NCBI GenBank assembly: GCA_964494505.1
Contig: CAZBRO010000010.1
Coordinates: forward strand, 70,468 to 134,467
Length of the DNA stretch: 64,000 nucleotides
Origin: CAIYRG01 sp964494505
Lineage (GTDB): Bacteria; Pseudomonadota; Alphaproteobacteria; Micropepsales; Micropepsaceae
Direction: 5' to 3'
A program made the position numbers and the translations under genes. Each line of letters starts with the position of its first letter. Position 1 is the stretch's first letter. Under the pieces are notes generated by a model. The model was not told where the DNA came from, searched no databases, and was given only the letters and a program-made list of their open reading frames with translations. Positions 24,991-33,682 of this stretch are shown one piece after another.

Positions 24991-25767
24991 ATGACCTATG
25001 AGACCATTCTCGTCCGCCTGGAAGGGCCCGTCGGGATCGTCACGCTGAACCGGCCGCAGGCGTTGAACGCGCTGAACGGCAAGCTGATGGACGAGCTTTC
25101 GGCCGTCATCGACACATTCGAAGCCGACCCGGCCGTTCGCTGCATCGTCCTTACCGGCTCGGAGAAGGCGTTCGCGGCCGGCGCCGACATCACCGAAATG
25201 GCGGGCAAGAGCTTCGCCGACGTCTACAAGGAAGACTTCGTCACCCGGAATTGGGAGCGGGTCACCCGCGCGCGCAAGCCGGTGATCGCCGCAGTCGCGG
25301 GCTACGCGCTCGGCGGTGGTTGCGAACTCGCCATGATGTGCGATTTCATCATCGCCGCCGACAATGCCAAATTCGGCCAACCGGAGATCAATCTCGGCAT
25401 CGGACCCGGCGCCGGGGGCACCCAGCGTCTGACGCGGGCCATCGGCAAGGCCAAGGCCATGGAGCTGTGCCTGACGGGCCGTCTGATGGACGCGGCTGAG
25501 GCCGAGCGCTCCGGCCTGGTCGCGCGCGTGGTGGCTCCGGCCGAGTTGATGCCCGAAGCCATGAAGGCGGCCGCAAAGATCGCGGCGGCCTCGATGACCG
25601 CCGCCATGGCGGTGAAGGAATGCGTGAACAACGCCTTCGAGACAACGCTATCCGAAGGCGTGCATTTCGAGCGGCGTCTGTTCCATGCGCTGTTCGCGAC
25701 CCAGGACCAGAAGGAAGGCATGGCCGCCTTCGTCGAGAAGCGAAAGCCCGCGTTCAAGGATTGCTGA
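24991..25767 (+). CDS. enoyl-CoA hydratase (crotonase family)
   Basis: A 258-residue crotonase-fold enzyme adding water to trans-2-enoyl-CoA in beta-oxidation. Both catalytic glutamates appear kept: one in GGGCELAMMCD, one in PEINLGIGPGAGGTQ; the oxyanion-hole motif AAGADITEMA is also present. The ATG at 24991 gives the usual N-terminus (YETILVRLEGPVGIVTLNRP). Probably an ECH of fatty acid or phenylacetate-type degradation. A strong ribosome binding site is not obvious. Confidence 0.93.
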   Translation: MTYETILVRLEGPVGIVTLNRPQALNALNGKLMDELSAVIDTFEADPAVRCIVLTGSEKAFAAGADITEMAGKSFADVYKEDFVTRNWERVTRARKPVIAAVAGYALGGGCELAMMCDFIIAADNAKFGQPEINLGIGPGAGGTQRLTRAIGKAKAMELCLTGRLMDAAEAERSGLVARVVAPAELMPEAMKAAAKIAAASMTAAMAVKECVNNAFETTLSEGVHFERRLFHALFATQDQKEGMAAFVEKRKPAFKDC

Positions 25768-25889
25768 CGGAATTATCCACGCCGCAACCGTTGAGCAGCG
25801 CCTGTTGGCCTCCGGCGGGCCAGCAGTTTGAGATAGGCGTCGCAGAGCGTTCCCGACGCGATGGTTTGGTGGACACGGAGGCTCCGTGT

Positions 25890-26747
25890 TCAGGATTTCA
25901 GGAAGGGGACGGCCAAGCGGACGAATTCGTCCGCCGCGTCCCACGGCACGAGATGCTTGCAGCCCTCGACGATGTGCAGGTTCAGCTGCGGATAGGTTTG
26001 CTTCAGCAATGCAGCGCGTTCGGCCGCGTTGGCGCGGTCTTGCTTCCCGAAGATCAGCAGCAGCGGCACCTTCAATTCGGTCAGCCGCTGCCACATGGGT
26101 ACTTTCGGCTCTTTCGCGGGTGCGGCTTCGGCCGCTTCGCTGCGCGCGACGAAGGCGCGGAAGTTTTGCCCGATGCTGCGGGCGTGACGCAGCTCGAGTT
26201 CGGCCGGCGTGATCAGCTCGTGATGGAAGAGATTGGCTTCCAGCAGCTTCCTGGTGTCGTCGATGGTGGGTTCGGCCTGGGCCATGCGGCGTTCGAGACG
26301 GGCTTGGGCTGCGCCGCCGCGGTCTTCCTTGCCTTGAAGCGGAGGCAGCAGGCTCCCCGTGCCGAGCACGACCACATGGGTGTAACGCTCCGGCTCCTTG
26401 AGCGCGAGTTGTACGGCCGGGTTCCCGGCCTGCGAATGACCGATGAGTGCCGCGCGTTTCAGCTCCAGCGCATCCAGGAAGCCCGGAATGCTGTCACGGC
26501 GATAGGCGGCGGAAAGATCGGCGGGGACGTCCGAAAGACCGAAGCCCGGCTGATCGAAGGCAATCGCGCGAAACCCCGCGTGCGCAAGGGGCCCAAGGTT
26601 GCGAATAAACACATCCGCAGACGAGCCGAGCGAGGCCCCATGCAGCAGCACTATGGCGGGGCCATCGCCTTCTTCGATATACCTAAGCTTGAGCCCGTCG
26701 ACGGTGACGAACTTGTCTTCAAGCATCGTCATGAGATCGCTGCTCAT
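25890..26747 (-). CDS. alpha/beta hydrolase, meta-cleavage-product hydrolase-like
   Basis: A 285-residue cytosolic hydrolase resembling C-C bond hydrolases of aromatic meta-cleavage pathways (BphD/MhpC type): IVLLHGASLGSSADVF, AFDQPGFGLSD, the nucleophile elbow IGHSQAGN, acid in IFGKQDRAN and His in EGCKHLVPWDA. Length fits the family. It lies upstream of the VOC-MFS array on the opposite side of a repeat and on the same strand. A role in ring-cleavage-product hydrolysis is an inference from similarity and context; haloalkane or epoxide hydrolase relatives are alternatives. Confidence 0.8.
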   Translation of the reverse strand: MSSDLMTMLEDKFVTVDGLKLRYIEEGDGPAIVLLHGASLGSSADVFIRNLGPLAHAGFRAIAFDQPGFGLSDVPADLSAAYRRDSIPGFLDALELKRAALIGHSQAGNPAVQLALKEPERYTHVVVLGTGSLLPPLQGKEDRGGAAQARLERRMAQAEPTIDDTRKLLEANLFHHELITPAELELRHARSIGQNFRAFVARSEAAEAAPAKEPKVPMWQRLTELKVPLLLIFGKQDRANAAERAALLKQTYPQLNLHIVEGCKHLVPWDAADEFVRLAVPFLKS

Positions 26748-26796
26748 GTTCCGCTCCCTGTTCGATTGGCGGTCTTCATATCATAGCGGCACGAAT

Positions 26797-26883
26797 CCTC
26801 ACCCTTCGACAAGCTCACCTTTAAGCAAGCTTCGGGTGAGGAAAATAGAATGTCCTCATGCTGAGCCTGTCGAAGCATGAGGA
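26797..26883. repeat. pair of palindromic intergenic repeat units
   Basis: Two hairpins: 26797-26804 pairs with 26834-26841 (CCTCACCC/GGGTGAGG), and 26853-26862 pairs with 26874-26883 (TCCTCATGCT/AGCATGAGGA). The inner parts CTTCGACAAGCTCA and TGAGCCTGTCGAAG are inverted copies with one mismatch, so two units face each other. Similar elements are common between genes in alphaproteobacteria. A third, degenerate copy is at 10335-10359. Confidence 0.75.
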
Positions 26884-26892
26884 CCGTGCCGC

Positions 26893-27705
26893 CTACTCGT
26901 CTGTGATGTCGATCCAGTTGCCGTCGGGATCGCTCATCTGCCATTTGCCGGCCGCCTGCGACTCGAAAAAGCGCCGGCGCACCTCCGATTCCGGGCTGCC
27001 GCCGAGCGGTACGGGCGCGAGATAGGGATTGGCGCCCGCAACCTCGGCGACGTGGGCCTTGAACGTCTCGATGTTCTCGACATGAAAGCCGACATGATCG
27101 GGACCGGGGCGCTTGATCGACATGCCCTCGAACACCGGGATGGACCACGGCAGGATGGAGAGCGTCACGCGGCCGTCGGTCAGATGATAGCCAGGTGCCG
27201 CGTTACTGCGGTTCACCGGCTGCAGTTCGAACACGTCGGCATAGAACTCCGCGCATTGTTCGGCGTTGGGCGTGCGGATGGCGAATTTGTTGAAATAGCG
27301 GTCCTGCGCCCAATCCTTGGCTGCGATTTCGGCGTAAATTTCCTTCCGGGTATCTTCCTTTTTCTGCGCCAGATCGAAGACGTTGCCGTCGGGATCGTGA
27401 CCGCTATAGGCGGCGAAGGGACGGGCGGAGGGACGCTTCACGACGTTGGCGCGTTTGTGCTTTTTCTGCATGCGCTCCAGCACGGAAGCAACATCGTCCA
27501 CCACCATGCCGAAATGATCAAGGCCGCCGACATAGCCGTCGCGCCGCGGAATGAGGTTGAGGCCGACATAGCCATCGCCCGTGGTCGCGGCCGCCCCGGG
27601 GCGATTCCGGGCCGACGGCTTCAGCCCAAACACCGCCTGATAGAATTTCTCCAGCGTCGGATAATGCGGACTGATGATGGCCATGTGATTGATCTGAGCG
27701 AACAT
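26893..27705 (-). CDS. two-domain VOC-superfamily protein (copy 1)
   Basis: A 270-residue protein made of two vicinal-oxygen-chelate modules, the size and layout of small extradiol dioxygenases and glyoxalase-like proteins. Module 1 opens FAQINHMAIIS (H7) and continues to LDHFGMVVDDV (H64) and DPDGNVFDLA; module 2 opens NKFAIRTPNAEQCAEFY and ends GPDHVGFHVEN and DPDGNWIDITD. The final-strand Glu that usually completes the metal site is replaced, so the metal and reaction are uncertain. AAGGAAG precedes the ATG. Paralogue of the VOC gene at 29093; the gene follows an MFS gene on the same strand. Confidence 0.82.
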   Translation of the reverse strand: MFAQINHMAIISPHYPTLEKFYQAVFGLKPSARNRPGAAATTGDGYVGLNLIPRRDGYVGGLDHFGMVVDDVASVLERMQKKHKRANVVKRPSARPFAAYSGHDPDGNVFDLAQKKEDTRKEIYAEIAAKDWAQDRYFNKFAIRTPNAEQCAEFYADVFELQPVNRSNAAPGYHLTDGRVTLSILPWSIPVFEGMSIKRPGPDHVGFHVENIETFKAHVAEVAGANPYLAPVPLGGSPESEVRRRFFESQAAGKWQMSDPDGNWIDITDE

Positions 27706-27722
27706 CGAACGTCTTCCTTTGC

Positions 27723-29072
27723 TTAATGACTGGGCTCGGCGGCCAGTTCGGCCGGGCGCGGGCTCATTTGGATGCGCGCGAGCGCGAATGAGCCGATTGC
27801 CGCACAGGCCGGAGGCACGGCGGCGCAGAGAAACAATTGCGAACTCGGCAGATCGAGCCCGATCAGCACCCCGCCAATGACGGGGCCGAGAATGGAGCCG
27901 ACGCGGCCCACGCCGTTCGCCCAGCCGACGGCATTGGAACGGATGAAGGTCGGATAGCAGCGCCCCGCGATGGCGTTCAGATTGGTCTGGCCGCCGAGCA
28001 CAGCGGAGCCTGCGCCGAACGTCGCCAGCATCAGCAGCGCAGGGATGCCTCCCGTCGAACCGATCAGCGCCACGACCGGCACGCCGAGCGCAAACGCTAT
28101 CGCAATCGGACGGATGCCGCCCTTGTCCAGATAGCGGCTGAGGACGAGGCCCCCTGCCATACCCCCCGCCTGCACCAGAACCGAAGCGATTGCCGCGGAC
28201 TCGCGCGACACCGATGGGCTTTCCAGCACGGTCGGAAGCCAGGTGACCAGGAATTGCAGCGCCATCAGATTGGCGATGTAGACCATCCACAACAGCGCGG
28301 TGAACAGGGCGCGCCCCTCGGCAAAGAGGTGCGCGAACTTGAACCCGGGCCTCTGTTCCTCATGGATGACGAAGCGCGTATCGGCTTCGGCCGCGAGCCG
28401 GGGCTCGATGCGTCCTAGCACTCGCGCCATCCGCGTGCGCTCAGCCGGATCGAGGGCAAGAAACCGGACCGATTCGGGAAGCAGCAATAGAACCGCGAAA
28501 GCCGTCAGCAGCGGCAAAACGGCCCCGATCAGGAACATCACCTGCCAGCCGTGGGATGCGACCAGGAAGGTCGAGACCAGCGCACCGGACGATGCGCCCG
28601 CCTGATAACCGATCAACAGCACCCAAATCGTCGTCGCCTGCGTCCGCCGCGGCGAAAACTCCGTACCGAGAGCAATCACGGAGGGAAGCACGCCGCCAAC
28701 CCCGATGCCCGACCCGATGCGCAGCCATCTGAGCGTCGCAAGGTCCGTCGCATAGATCGTCGCGAAGCTGAACGCCGCGAGCACCAGGCACCCCACGACG
28801 ATGGTTCGCTTGCGCCCCGAACGGTCGCCGAGAACGCCAAGGATCACGGCGCCCAGCATCAGCCCGAGATTGCCGGCGCCGAATACCAACCCCATCGCCG
28901 CGCGCGGGATTCCCCATTGCTTGACAATTTCAGGAGCCACGAAACTCGGCGCCTGGGCCTCGAACCCGTCCACGAACATGCACAGCAGCAGGAGCGCCCC
29001 AAGCCCTATCTGAAAGGAACCGAGCCGCTGGCGCTCGATCACTTCGTTGACGTCGACGATCTTCGTATCCAC
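27723..29072 (-). CDS. MFS transporter of the aromatic acid:H+ symporter type (copy 1)
   Basis: About 449 residues with twelve membrane helices, an MFS permease. The signatures DGFEAQAPSFVAPEI in helix 1 and GDRSGRKRT between helices 2 and 3 match the AAHS family (PcaK/BenK/MhpT-like), which imports aromatic acids. The GTG at 29072 was chosen because it begins the normal cytoplasmic N-terminus; it lies 20 bases after the upstream VOC gene. It forms a VOC-MFS unit with the gene at 29093, repeated on both sides. Confidence 0.88.
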   Translation of the reverse strand: MDTKIVDVNEVIERQRLGSFQIGLGALLLLCMFVDGFEAQAPSFVAPEIVKQWGIPRAAMGLVFGAGNLGLMLGAVILGVLGDRSGRKRTIVVGCLVLAAFSFATIYATDLATLRWLRIGSGIGVGGVLPSVIALGTEFSPRRTQATTIWVLLIGYQAGASSGALVSTFLVASHGWQVMFLIGAVLPLLTAFAVLLLLPESVRFLALDPAERTRMARVLGRIEPRLAAEADTRFVIHEEQRPGFKFAHLFAEGRALFTALLWMVYIANLMALQFLVTWLPTVLESPSVSRESAAIASVLVQAGGMAGGLVLSRYLDKGGIRPIAIAFALGVPVVALIGSTGGIPALLMLATFGAGSAVLGGQTNLNAIAGRCYPTFIRSNAVGWANGVGRVGSILGPVIGGVLIGLDLPSSQLFLCAAVPPACAAIGSFALARIQMSPRPAELAAEPSH

Positions 29073-29092
29073 TTCGCCTGATCGCGCTTGGG

Positions 29093-29902
29093 CTATTCGT
29101 CGGTGATGTCGAGCCAGTTGCCGTCGATATCGGTCATCTGCCATTTGCCGGTGGCACTGCGCTTGAAGAAATCGCGGCGAACGTTGGATTCCGGGCTTCC
29201 GCCAAGCGGCACCGGCGCGAGATAGGGGTTGGCGCCGGCCACTTCGGTCACGTGCTGCTTGAACGCCTCCAAATCTTCGACATGGAAGCCCAGATGATCG
29301 GGGCCCGGCCGCTTGATCGACATGTTCTCGAAGATCGGAATGGACCACGGAAGAATGGACAAGGTCATGCGCCCGTCGGTCAGATGCCAGCCCGGCGTGT
29401 CGGTCTTCCGATTCACCGGCTGCAGCTCGAACACGTCGGCGTAGAACTCGGCGCATTGTTCGGCATTGGGCGTGCGGATGGCAAATTTGTTGATGTAACG
29501 GTCCTGGGCCCAACCCTTTTCGGCCTGTTCCTTATACAGGTCCACGCGCGTGTCGTTTTTCTTCTGCGCGAGATCGAAGACGTTGCCGTCCGGGTCATGG
29601 CCGCTATAGGCCGCGAAGGGCCGCGTGGACGGACGCTTCACGATGTTGGCCTTGGGATGCTTCTTCTGCATGCGATCGAGCACGGTTTCGACATCATCGA
29701 CCACCATGCCGAAATGGTCGATGGCGCCGACATAGCCGTCGCGGCGCGGAATGAGCTGCATGCCGACATAACCGTCCGAGACGATGGGCGCATCCGTCAA
29801 GCGGAAGGCGGAATAGCGAAGCCCGAACACGGCCTCATAGAATTTGGCGAGGGTGTTGTACTGATGGCTGATGATGGCGGTGTGATTGATTTGTGCGAAC
29901 AT
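29093..29902 (-). CDS. two-domain VOC-superfamily protein (copy 2)
   Basis: A 269-residue paralogue of the VOC protein at 26893, with long identical stretches across both modules, e.g. GYVGMQLIPRRDGYVGAIDH against GYVGLNLIPRRDGYVGGLDH. The same residues (H7 and the DHFGM His) are kept and the same final-strand Glu is missing, so the pair shares a mechanism. GGAGAAATGG precedes the ATG. The gene sits between two MFS genes on the same strand, 28 bases after the second. A ring-cleavage or glyoxalase-like role is possible but unproven. Confidence 0.82.
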   Translation of the reverse strand: MFAQINHTAIISHQYNTLAKFYEAVFGLRYSAFRLTDAPIVSDGYVGMQLIPRRDGYVGAIDHFGMVVDDVETVLDRMQKKHPKANIVKRPSTRPFAAYSGHDPDGNVFDLAQKKNDTRVDLYKEQAEKGWAQDRYINKFAIRTPNAEQCAEFYADVFELQPVNRKTDTPGWHLTDGRMTLSILPWSIPIFENMSIKRPGPDHLGFHVEDLEAFKQHVTEVAGANPYLAPVPLGGSPESNVRRDFFKRSATGKWQMTDIDGNWLDITDE

Positions 29903-29930
29903 CCATTTCTCCGGTTACGCTATGATTTCC

Positions 29931-31340
29931 TTATGCCGCCGCACGGACCGCTTCGGGCTCTGCTGCGGGTGTGCGCCGTTTGCCGCGCACATTGGCGAGG
30001 AGCGCGATCCACACGCAGCCGAAGAACATCGGTATTGCGACGAGGTAGTACATTGTCGTCAGTGGCCAATGCAGCGCCAGCATGGTGCCCGCAAACATCA
30101 CACTGATTATCGAACCGATGCGGGCGACACCATGCGCCCAGCTGACGCCGGTGGAGCGGATGTCGGTGGGGTAAAGAGTCGCAGCGAGCGCGGCCAATGT
30201 GATCTGGGTGCCGATGTTGAAGAAGCCGGCCAGGAAAATGGTGCCCGCCAGCGGATAGAAGACCCCGCCCGCCCAGCCGATCAGCCCGATGAAGAGTCCG
30301 CCGCCGGCAAACGAGCCCGCAAGCACGCGATAGAAGCCGAAGCGGTCGGCGAGGAAACCGAGGCTGATCACGCCCAGCATGCCGCCGAACTGCAGGAAGG
30401 CCGCGGCCCTCAGCGCTTCGGGTTCGGCAAGGCCGGTCTCGGTCGTCAGCGTCGGCAGCCAGTTGTTGAGGTAATTAAGCGCCAGAGTATTCATGAACAG
30501 GCAGAGCCAGATCAGCACGGTGATGCCGCTGCGGCCCTCCATGAAGAGGCGCGCGGGACGAAACTTGTCGGCGCTACGCTCTCGCACCTCCTGGCGCAGC
30601 ACGAACTGGGTGCCGGGTTCGAAAGTCAGCGCCGGGTTGATCTTGCGGAGAATCGCGACGATGCCCCCGGTCTTGGCCTGCACCGTCAGGAGCCGGATCG
30701 ATTCCGGGAGCCACGTCCACAGCACGACAGCCATCAGCAGCGTCAGCGCCGAAGCGGTATAGAATTGCGCCTGCCAGCCGAAGGCCGGCACCAGATTGGA
30801 CGCGACCAGCCCGCCCGACGCCGAGCCCATCGCATAGCCGCAACCCGCCAAAGTGACCATTGCCGCGCGCCAGCGCTTGGGCGCGAACTCGTTCGCGATA
30901 ACAACGGCGAGCGGGACCGCGGCGCCGAGCCCCAGACCCAGTACGAAGCGAAGGATCATCAACACGTTGAGATTGTCTGCGGCCGGAATGACCGGCGCGA
31001 GCAGAGCGGAAATTTCCGGCACTTGCGTGGTGAGGAGAGACAGGAACGAGACATAGACGACGGTGGACACCGTCACCCGCTTGCGCCCGAAACGGTCGGC
31101 GAGCGGCCCTATGACGAGGGCGCCAATCGCCACACCCAGCACACCCAACGAGAAAACCGGGCCGAGCGCTCCTCGCGCCAAACCCCAATCCTTGCCGAGA
31201 GCAGGCGCCACATAGGCGATGGATTGGTTGTCGACCCCGTCCAGAAACAGGGTCACCCACGCCATGAAAGCGATAAGGCATTGATAAAAGCTGACCTTTT
31301 GCGAATCGATGAGGTCCGCGACGTCGACCGTTTTGGTCAT
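29931..31340 (-). CDS. MFS transporter of the aromatic acid:H+ symporter type (copy 2)
   Basis: A 469-residue permease with twelve membrane helices and AAHS markers (DGVDNQSIAYVAPAL in helix 1, ADRFGRKRVT after helix 2, LPESIRLL after helix 6). It resembles the other MFS protein only at family level, so the two permeases are far more diverged than the two VOC proteins. GGGAGTTGGAAAC precedes the ATG. First gene of a likely MFS-VOC-MFS-VOC operon read leftward. Confidence 0.9.
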   Translation of the reverse strand: MTKTVDVADLIDSQKVSFYQCLIAFMAWVTLFLDGVDNQSIAYVAPALGKDWGLARGALGPVFSLGVLGVAIGALVIGPLADRFGRKRVTVSTVVYVSFLSLLTTQVPEISALLAPVIPAADNLNVLMILRFVLGLGLGAAVPLAVVIANEFAPKRWRAAMVTLAGCGYAMGSASGGLVASNLVPAFGWQAQFYTASALTLLMAVVLWTWLPESIRLLTVQAKTGGIVAILRKINPALTFEPGTQFVLRQEVRERSADKFRPARLFMEGRSGITVLIWLCLFMNTLALNYLNNWLPTLTTETGLAEPEALRAAAFLQFGGMLGVISLGFLADRFGFYRVLAGSFAGGGLFIGLIGWAGGVFYPLAGTIFLAGFFNIGTQITLAALAATLYPTDIRSTGVSWAHGVARIGSIISVMFAGTMLALHWPLTTMYYLVAIPMFFGCVWIALLANVRGKRRTPAAEPEAVRAAA

Positions 31341-31421
31341 GTTTCCAACTCCCGCTACCGGCCTTTGGCCTTTGTTGAAGCGAGCTTACACGGAAAAAGC
31401 GGGCTCTGTCAGAGGCGGACT

Positions 31422-32150
31422 TCAGGCTTTGTCGAGGGCGTCGCCGGCCGCGGCGATGCCATTCAGGTATAGCTCCCATACCAGCAGATTGCGCCGGCAG
31501 GCCTCCACAACGGCATCCTCCATGCGAAGCTCGCGGGAGAATTTCACGATCGCCTGCCAGCCCATGTCGGAGTGCTCGATGTCGGCAGCCTCGTGCAGTT
31601 CGAAGAAATCGAGTTGTTCGTCGCTGAGCCCGAATAGCGCGCCCCAGCGTTGGCGCTCCAGCCCGAACCAGCCATGCTCGCGCATGATGCCTTCGCCATA
31701 GCCCGGCACGTTGGCGCGCTCCGCGCAGGTGTTGGCGACGATGCCCTCCAGCCAGTGACGGTTCGCCATCAGCCCTTCCCACGCCGCCCAGGCAATGAGC
31801 GTAGTGTCGATGGGCTTGGCAGCGCGGATGTCGTCGAGGCTCATTCCGATGAAGGTGCCAAGTTCTTCCAGAATCTGCCAATGCGCCTTGCCGTGGCCGT
31901 GCTCGTGGTCGGCGATCACCTCCTGCGTGCAGGCGCCGATGATCTTCAGCCGCGTTTCCCAGTCCGGGCAATTGGCCGCAACTTTGAGCTTCAGCACCGA
32001 GTTGCGCTGCCGCGTGTTCTGACGATGCTGCATGACGAACATCTTGGCGCGGCCGGGTGTGATCGGCTCCTTGAAGAAGCGGGTTCGGCGGCAGAAGTCG
32101 TCGACCACTGCATCGAGACGCGTGAGCACAGGGTCTTGCGAGGAAGCCAT
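31422..32150 (-). CDS. haem-oxygenase-like diiron (HDO-type) protein, TenA/PqqC fold
   Basis: A 242-residue all-helical protein of the haem-oxygenase-like fold (TenA/PqqC/CADD/UndA). The set of metal ligands of the diiron oxidase branch is present: E77 and H84 (spaced E-x6-H), a middle Glu candidate E144 or E153, and H186-x3-D190-x2-H193 in ELHEAADIEHSDMG. Enzymes with this set activate O2 to cleave or oxidise amino acids, fatty acids or aromatics. It lies 81 bases upstream of the MFS-VOC-MFS-VOC series on the same strand and diverges from a flavin-reductase-like gene. Substrate unknown. Confidence 0.8.
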   Translation of the reverse strand: MASSQDPVLTRLDAVVDDFCRRTRFFKEPITPGRAKMFVMQHRQNTRQRNSVLKLKVAANCPDWETRLKIIGACTQEVIADHEHGHGKAHWQILEELGTFIGMSLDDIRAAKPIDTTLIAWAAWEGLMANRHWLEGIVANTCAERANVPGYGEGIMREHGWFGLERQRWGALFGLSDEQLDFFELHEAADIEHSDMGWQAIVKFSRELRMEDAVVEACRRNLLVWELYLNGIAAAGDALDKA

Positions 32151-32425
32151 GGCAACACCTTAGATTGCTAAGCACCGCTTCTTTGGCACAGGGGAAGCCG
32201 CGAGACAATTCGCACCGGCCAAGCGACGGCCAAATCCAGCGGCCGAGATCGGGAACCGGGCCGGCGCCCGTCAAGGCGCGAATGGATGCTTTCGAGCAAC
32301 CAGGACATTCCCGCCAAACGCCGTGCCGGAGCAGGTTTGACCCAAAAGAGACATCGGCAGAATGTGCCGCCGCTTGAGGCAATTCCCTTTTCGACGACCT
32401 CAAGCCGGAATCAGGATCGGCATTC

Positions 32426-32959
32426 ATGTTAAAGGATCTGCCCCTATCGAAAGCCTACCAGTTGCTCGAACCTGGGCCCGTGGTCTTGCTGACGACCGCG
32501 CACAAGGGCCGCGCCAATATCATGACGATGTCCTGGCACATGATGGTGGATTTTGAACCGCCGCTGGTGGCCTGTGTCGTAAGCGGTGCCGACTACAGCT
32601 TTGCTGCCTTGCGGGCGACGAAGGAGTGCGTAATCGCCGTACCGGCAGTCACGCTCGCGCGCACGGTAGTGAAGATCGGCAATTGCTCAGGCCGCGACGT
32701 GGAAAAGTTCACAAAATTTGGTCTAACGCCGATGCCAGCGGAACGGGTCGCGCCGCCGCTCGTGGGCGAGTGTTTCGCCAACCTCGAATGTAGGGTGATC
32801 GATACGAGCCTTGTGGGCAAGTACAACCTTTTTATCTTTGAAGTGCTTAAGGCTTGGGTCGATCCGGCGCAAAAGAAACCCAAGACCATCCATCATCAAG
32901 GATACGGCAGGTTCGTTGTGGATGGCGCAACGATCAAGATGAAGTCGAGGATGCGATAG
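32426..32959 (+). CDS. flavin-reductase-like FMN-binding protein
   Basis: A 177-residue flavin-reductase-like (FMN-binding split barrel) protein: PGPVVLLTTAHKGRANIMTMSWHMMVDFEPPLV is the hallmark start and LECRVIDTSLVGKYNLFIFEVL the later part, as in DIM6/NTAB-type proteins. It could supply reduced flavin to an oxygenase or be an independent FMN protein. Alone on its strand; the 275 bases before it are shared with the divergent diiron gene and hold no other gene. AGGATCGG precedes the ATG. Confidence 0.85.
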   Translation: MLKDLPLSKAYQLLEPGPVVLLTTAHKGRANIMTMSWHMMVDFEPPLVACVVSGADYSFAALRATKECVIAVPAVTLARTVVKIGNCSGRDVEKFTKFGLTPMPAERVAPPLVGECFANLECRVIDTSLVGKYNLFIFEVLKAWVDPAQKKPKTIHHQGYGRFVVDGATIKMKSRMR

Positions 32960-32984
32960 CCATCACGCATCCTCGAATCGGCGT

Positions 32985-33638
32985 CTAGGCGTGCGGATAT
33001 CCCACTGTCTGCGCAAAGGTCACGAACTGCTGGTCGGGGAGGTGCATGGCCCGAGCGAGCTTCGGATAGTCGACCGCTCCGCGAAAGACCGTGGCCAGCC
33101 CCTCCGAGGCACAGAAAAGATAGACGTTCTGCCCGATGAAACCGGCATCGACCGAGGCATAGAGCCGGCGATCTTCTGTGGACACATCCGTCATGCGCTC
33201 ACCATGGGCGACGAAGATGAGATTGATTGGCGCGGTGGCGACGAAATCCTGAAGGCCGGTTTGCGCGCGGATATCTTCCTTCAAATGCGGCAACAGTGTG
33301 TGGGTCTTGGGCTCATAGAGCCAAACGCCATCTGCCATCGCGACATAGACGTCCATCACCATGACGTGGCGCCAATAGGGCGCGGTGCGATCGCCGCTTT
33401 GGCGATTGATACCAAAGGCCGCCCACAGCAAATCGGACAGAACCTGCGCCGGAAGCGGCCGCCCCGAATATTCGCGCGTGGAATGCCTCAGCTTGAGCGC
33501 TGCGATCAATGGCAACCCGCCCTCGCCACGCGGCGGCGGCAAAGTGAAGGGTTCAAACGCCCGCGCAGCAGCGACAGCGGGAGAAGCGGCAAGCGCCGCG
33601 CTGGCAAGAATTCCGGCATTGGCTTGGCGTCGTGTCAT
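32985..33638 (-). CDS. exported SagB/ThcOx-type nitroreductase
   Basis: About 217 residues. The ATG at 33638 was picked because AGGAG lies 8 bases upstream; it yields MTRRQANAGILASAALAA, an Arg-Arg signal of possible Tat type. The rest is a nitroreductase-fold FMN protein of the SagB/ThcOx branch: KLRHSTREYSGRPLPAQVLSDLLWAAFGINR, PINLIFVAHGER and IGQNVYLFCASEGLATVFRG. SagB proteins oxidise azolines in peptide natural products, but single-domain exported homologues have no known substrate. No precursor peptide or cyclodehydratase is visible nearby. Downstream of the molybdenum hydroxylase operon by 44 bases. Confidence 0.82.
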   Translation of the reverse strand: MTRRQANAGILASAALAASPAVAAARAFEPFTLPPPRGEGGLPLIAALKLRHSTREYSGRPLPAQVLSDLLWAAFGINRQSGDRTAPYWRHVMVMDVYVAMADGVWLYEPKTHTLLPHLKEDIRAQTGLQDFVATAPINLIFVAHGERMTDVSTEDRRLYASVDAGFIGQNVYLFCASEGLATVFRGAVDYPKLARAMHLPDQQFVTFAQTVGYPHA

Positions 33639-33682
33639 CGTCATCACTCCTAGAGGTGTAGACTTCATAGCCGGCACGCGGT

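Noticed and set aside
30574..32427. 617-codon frame on the minus strand across the MFS and diiron genes
   Set aside because: Out of frame with two well-supported genes, and its product is Arg/Ser-rich low-complexity sequence.
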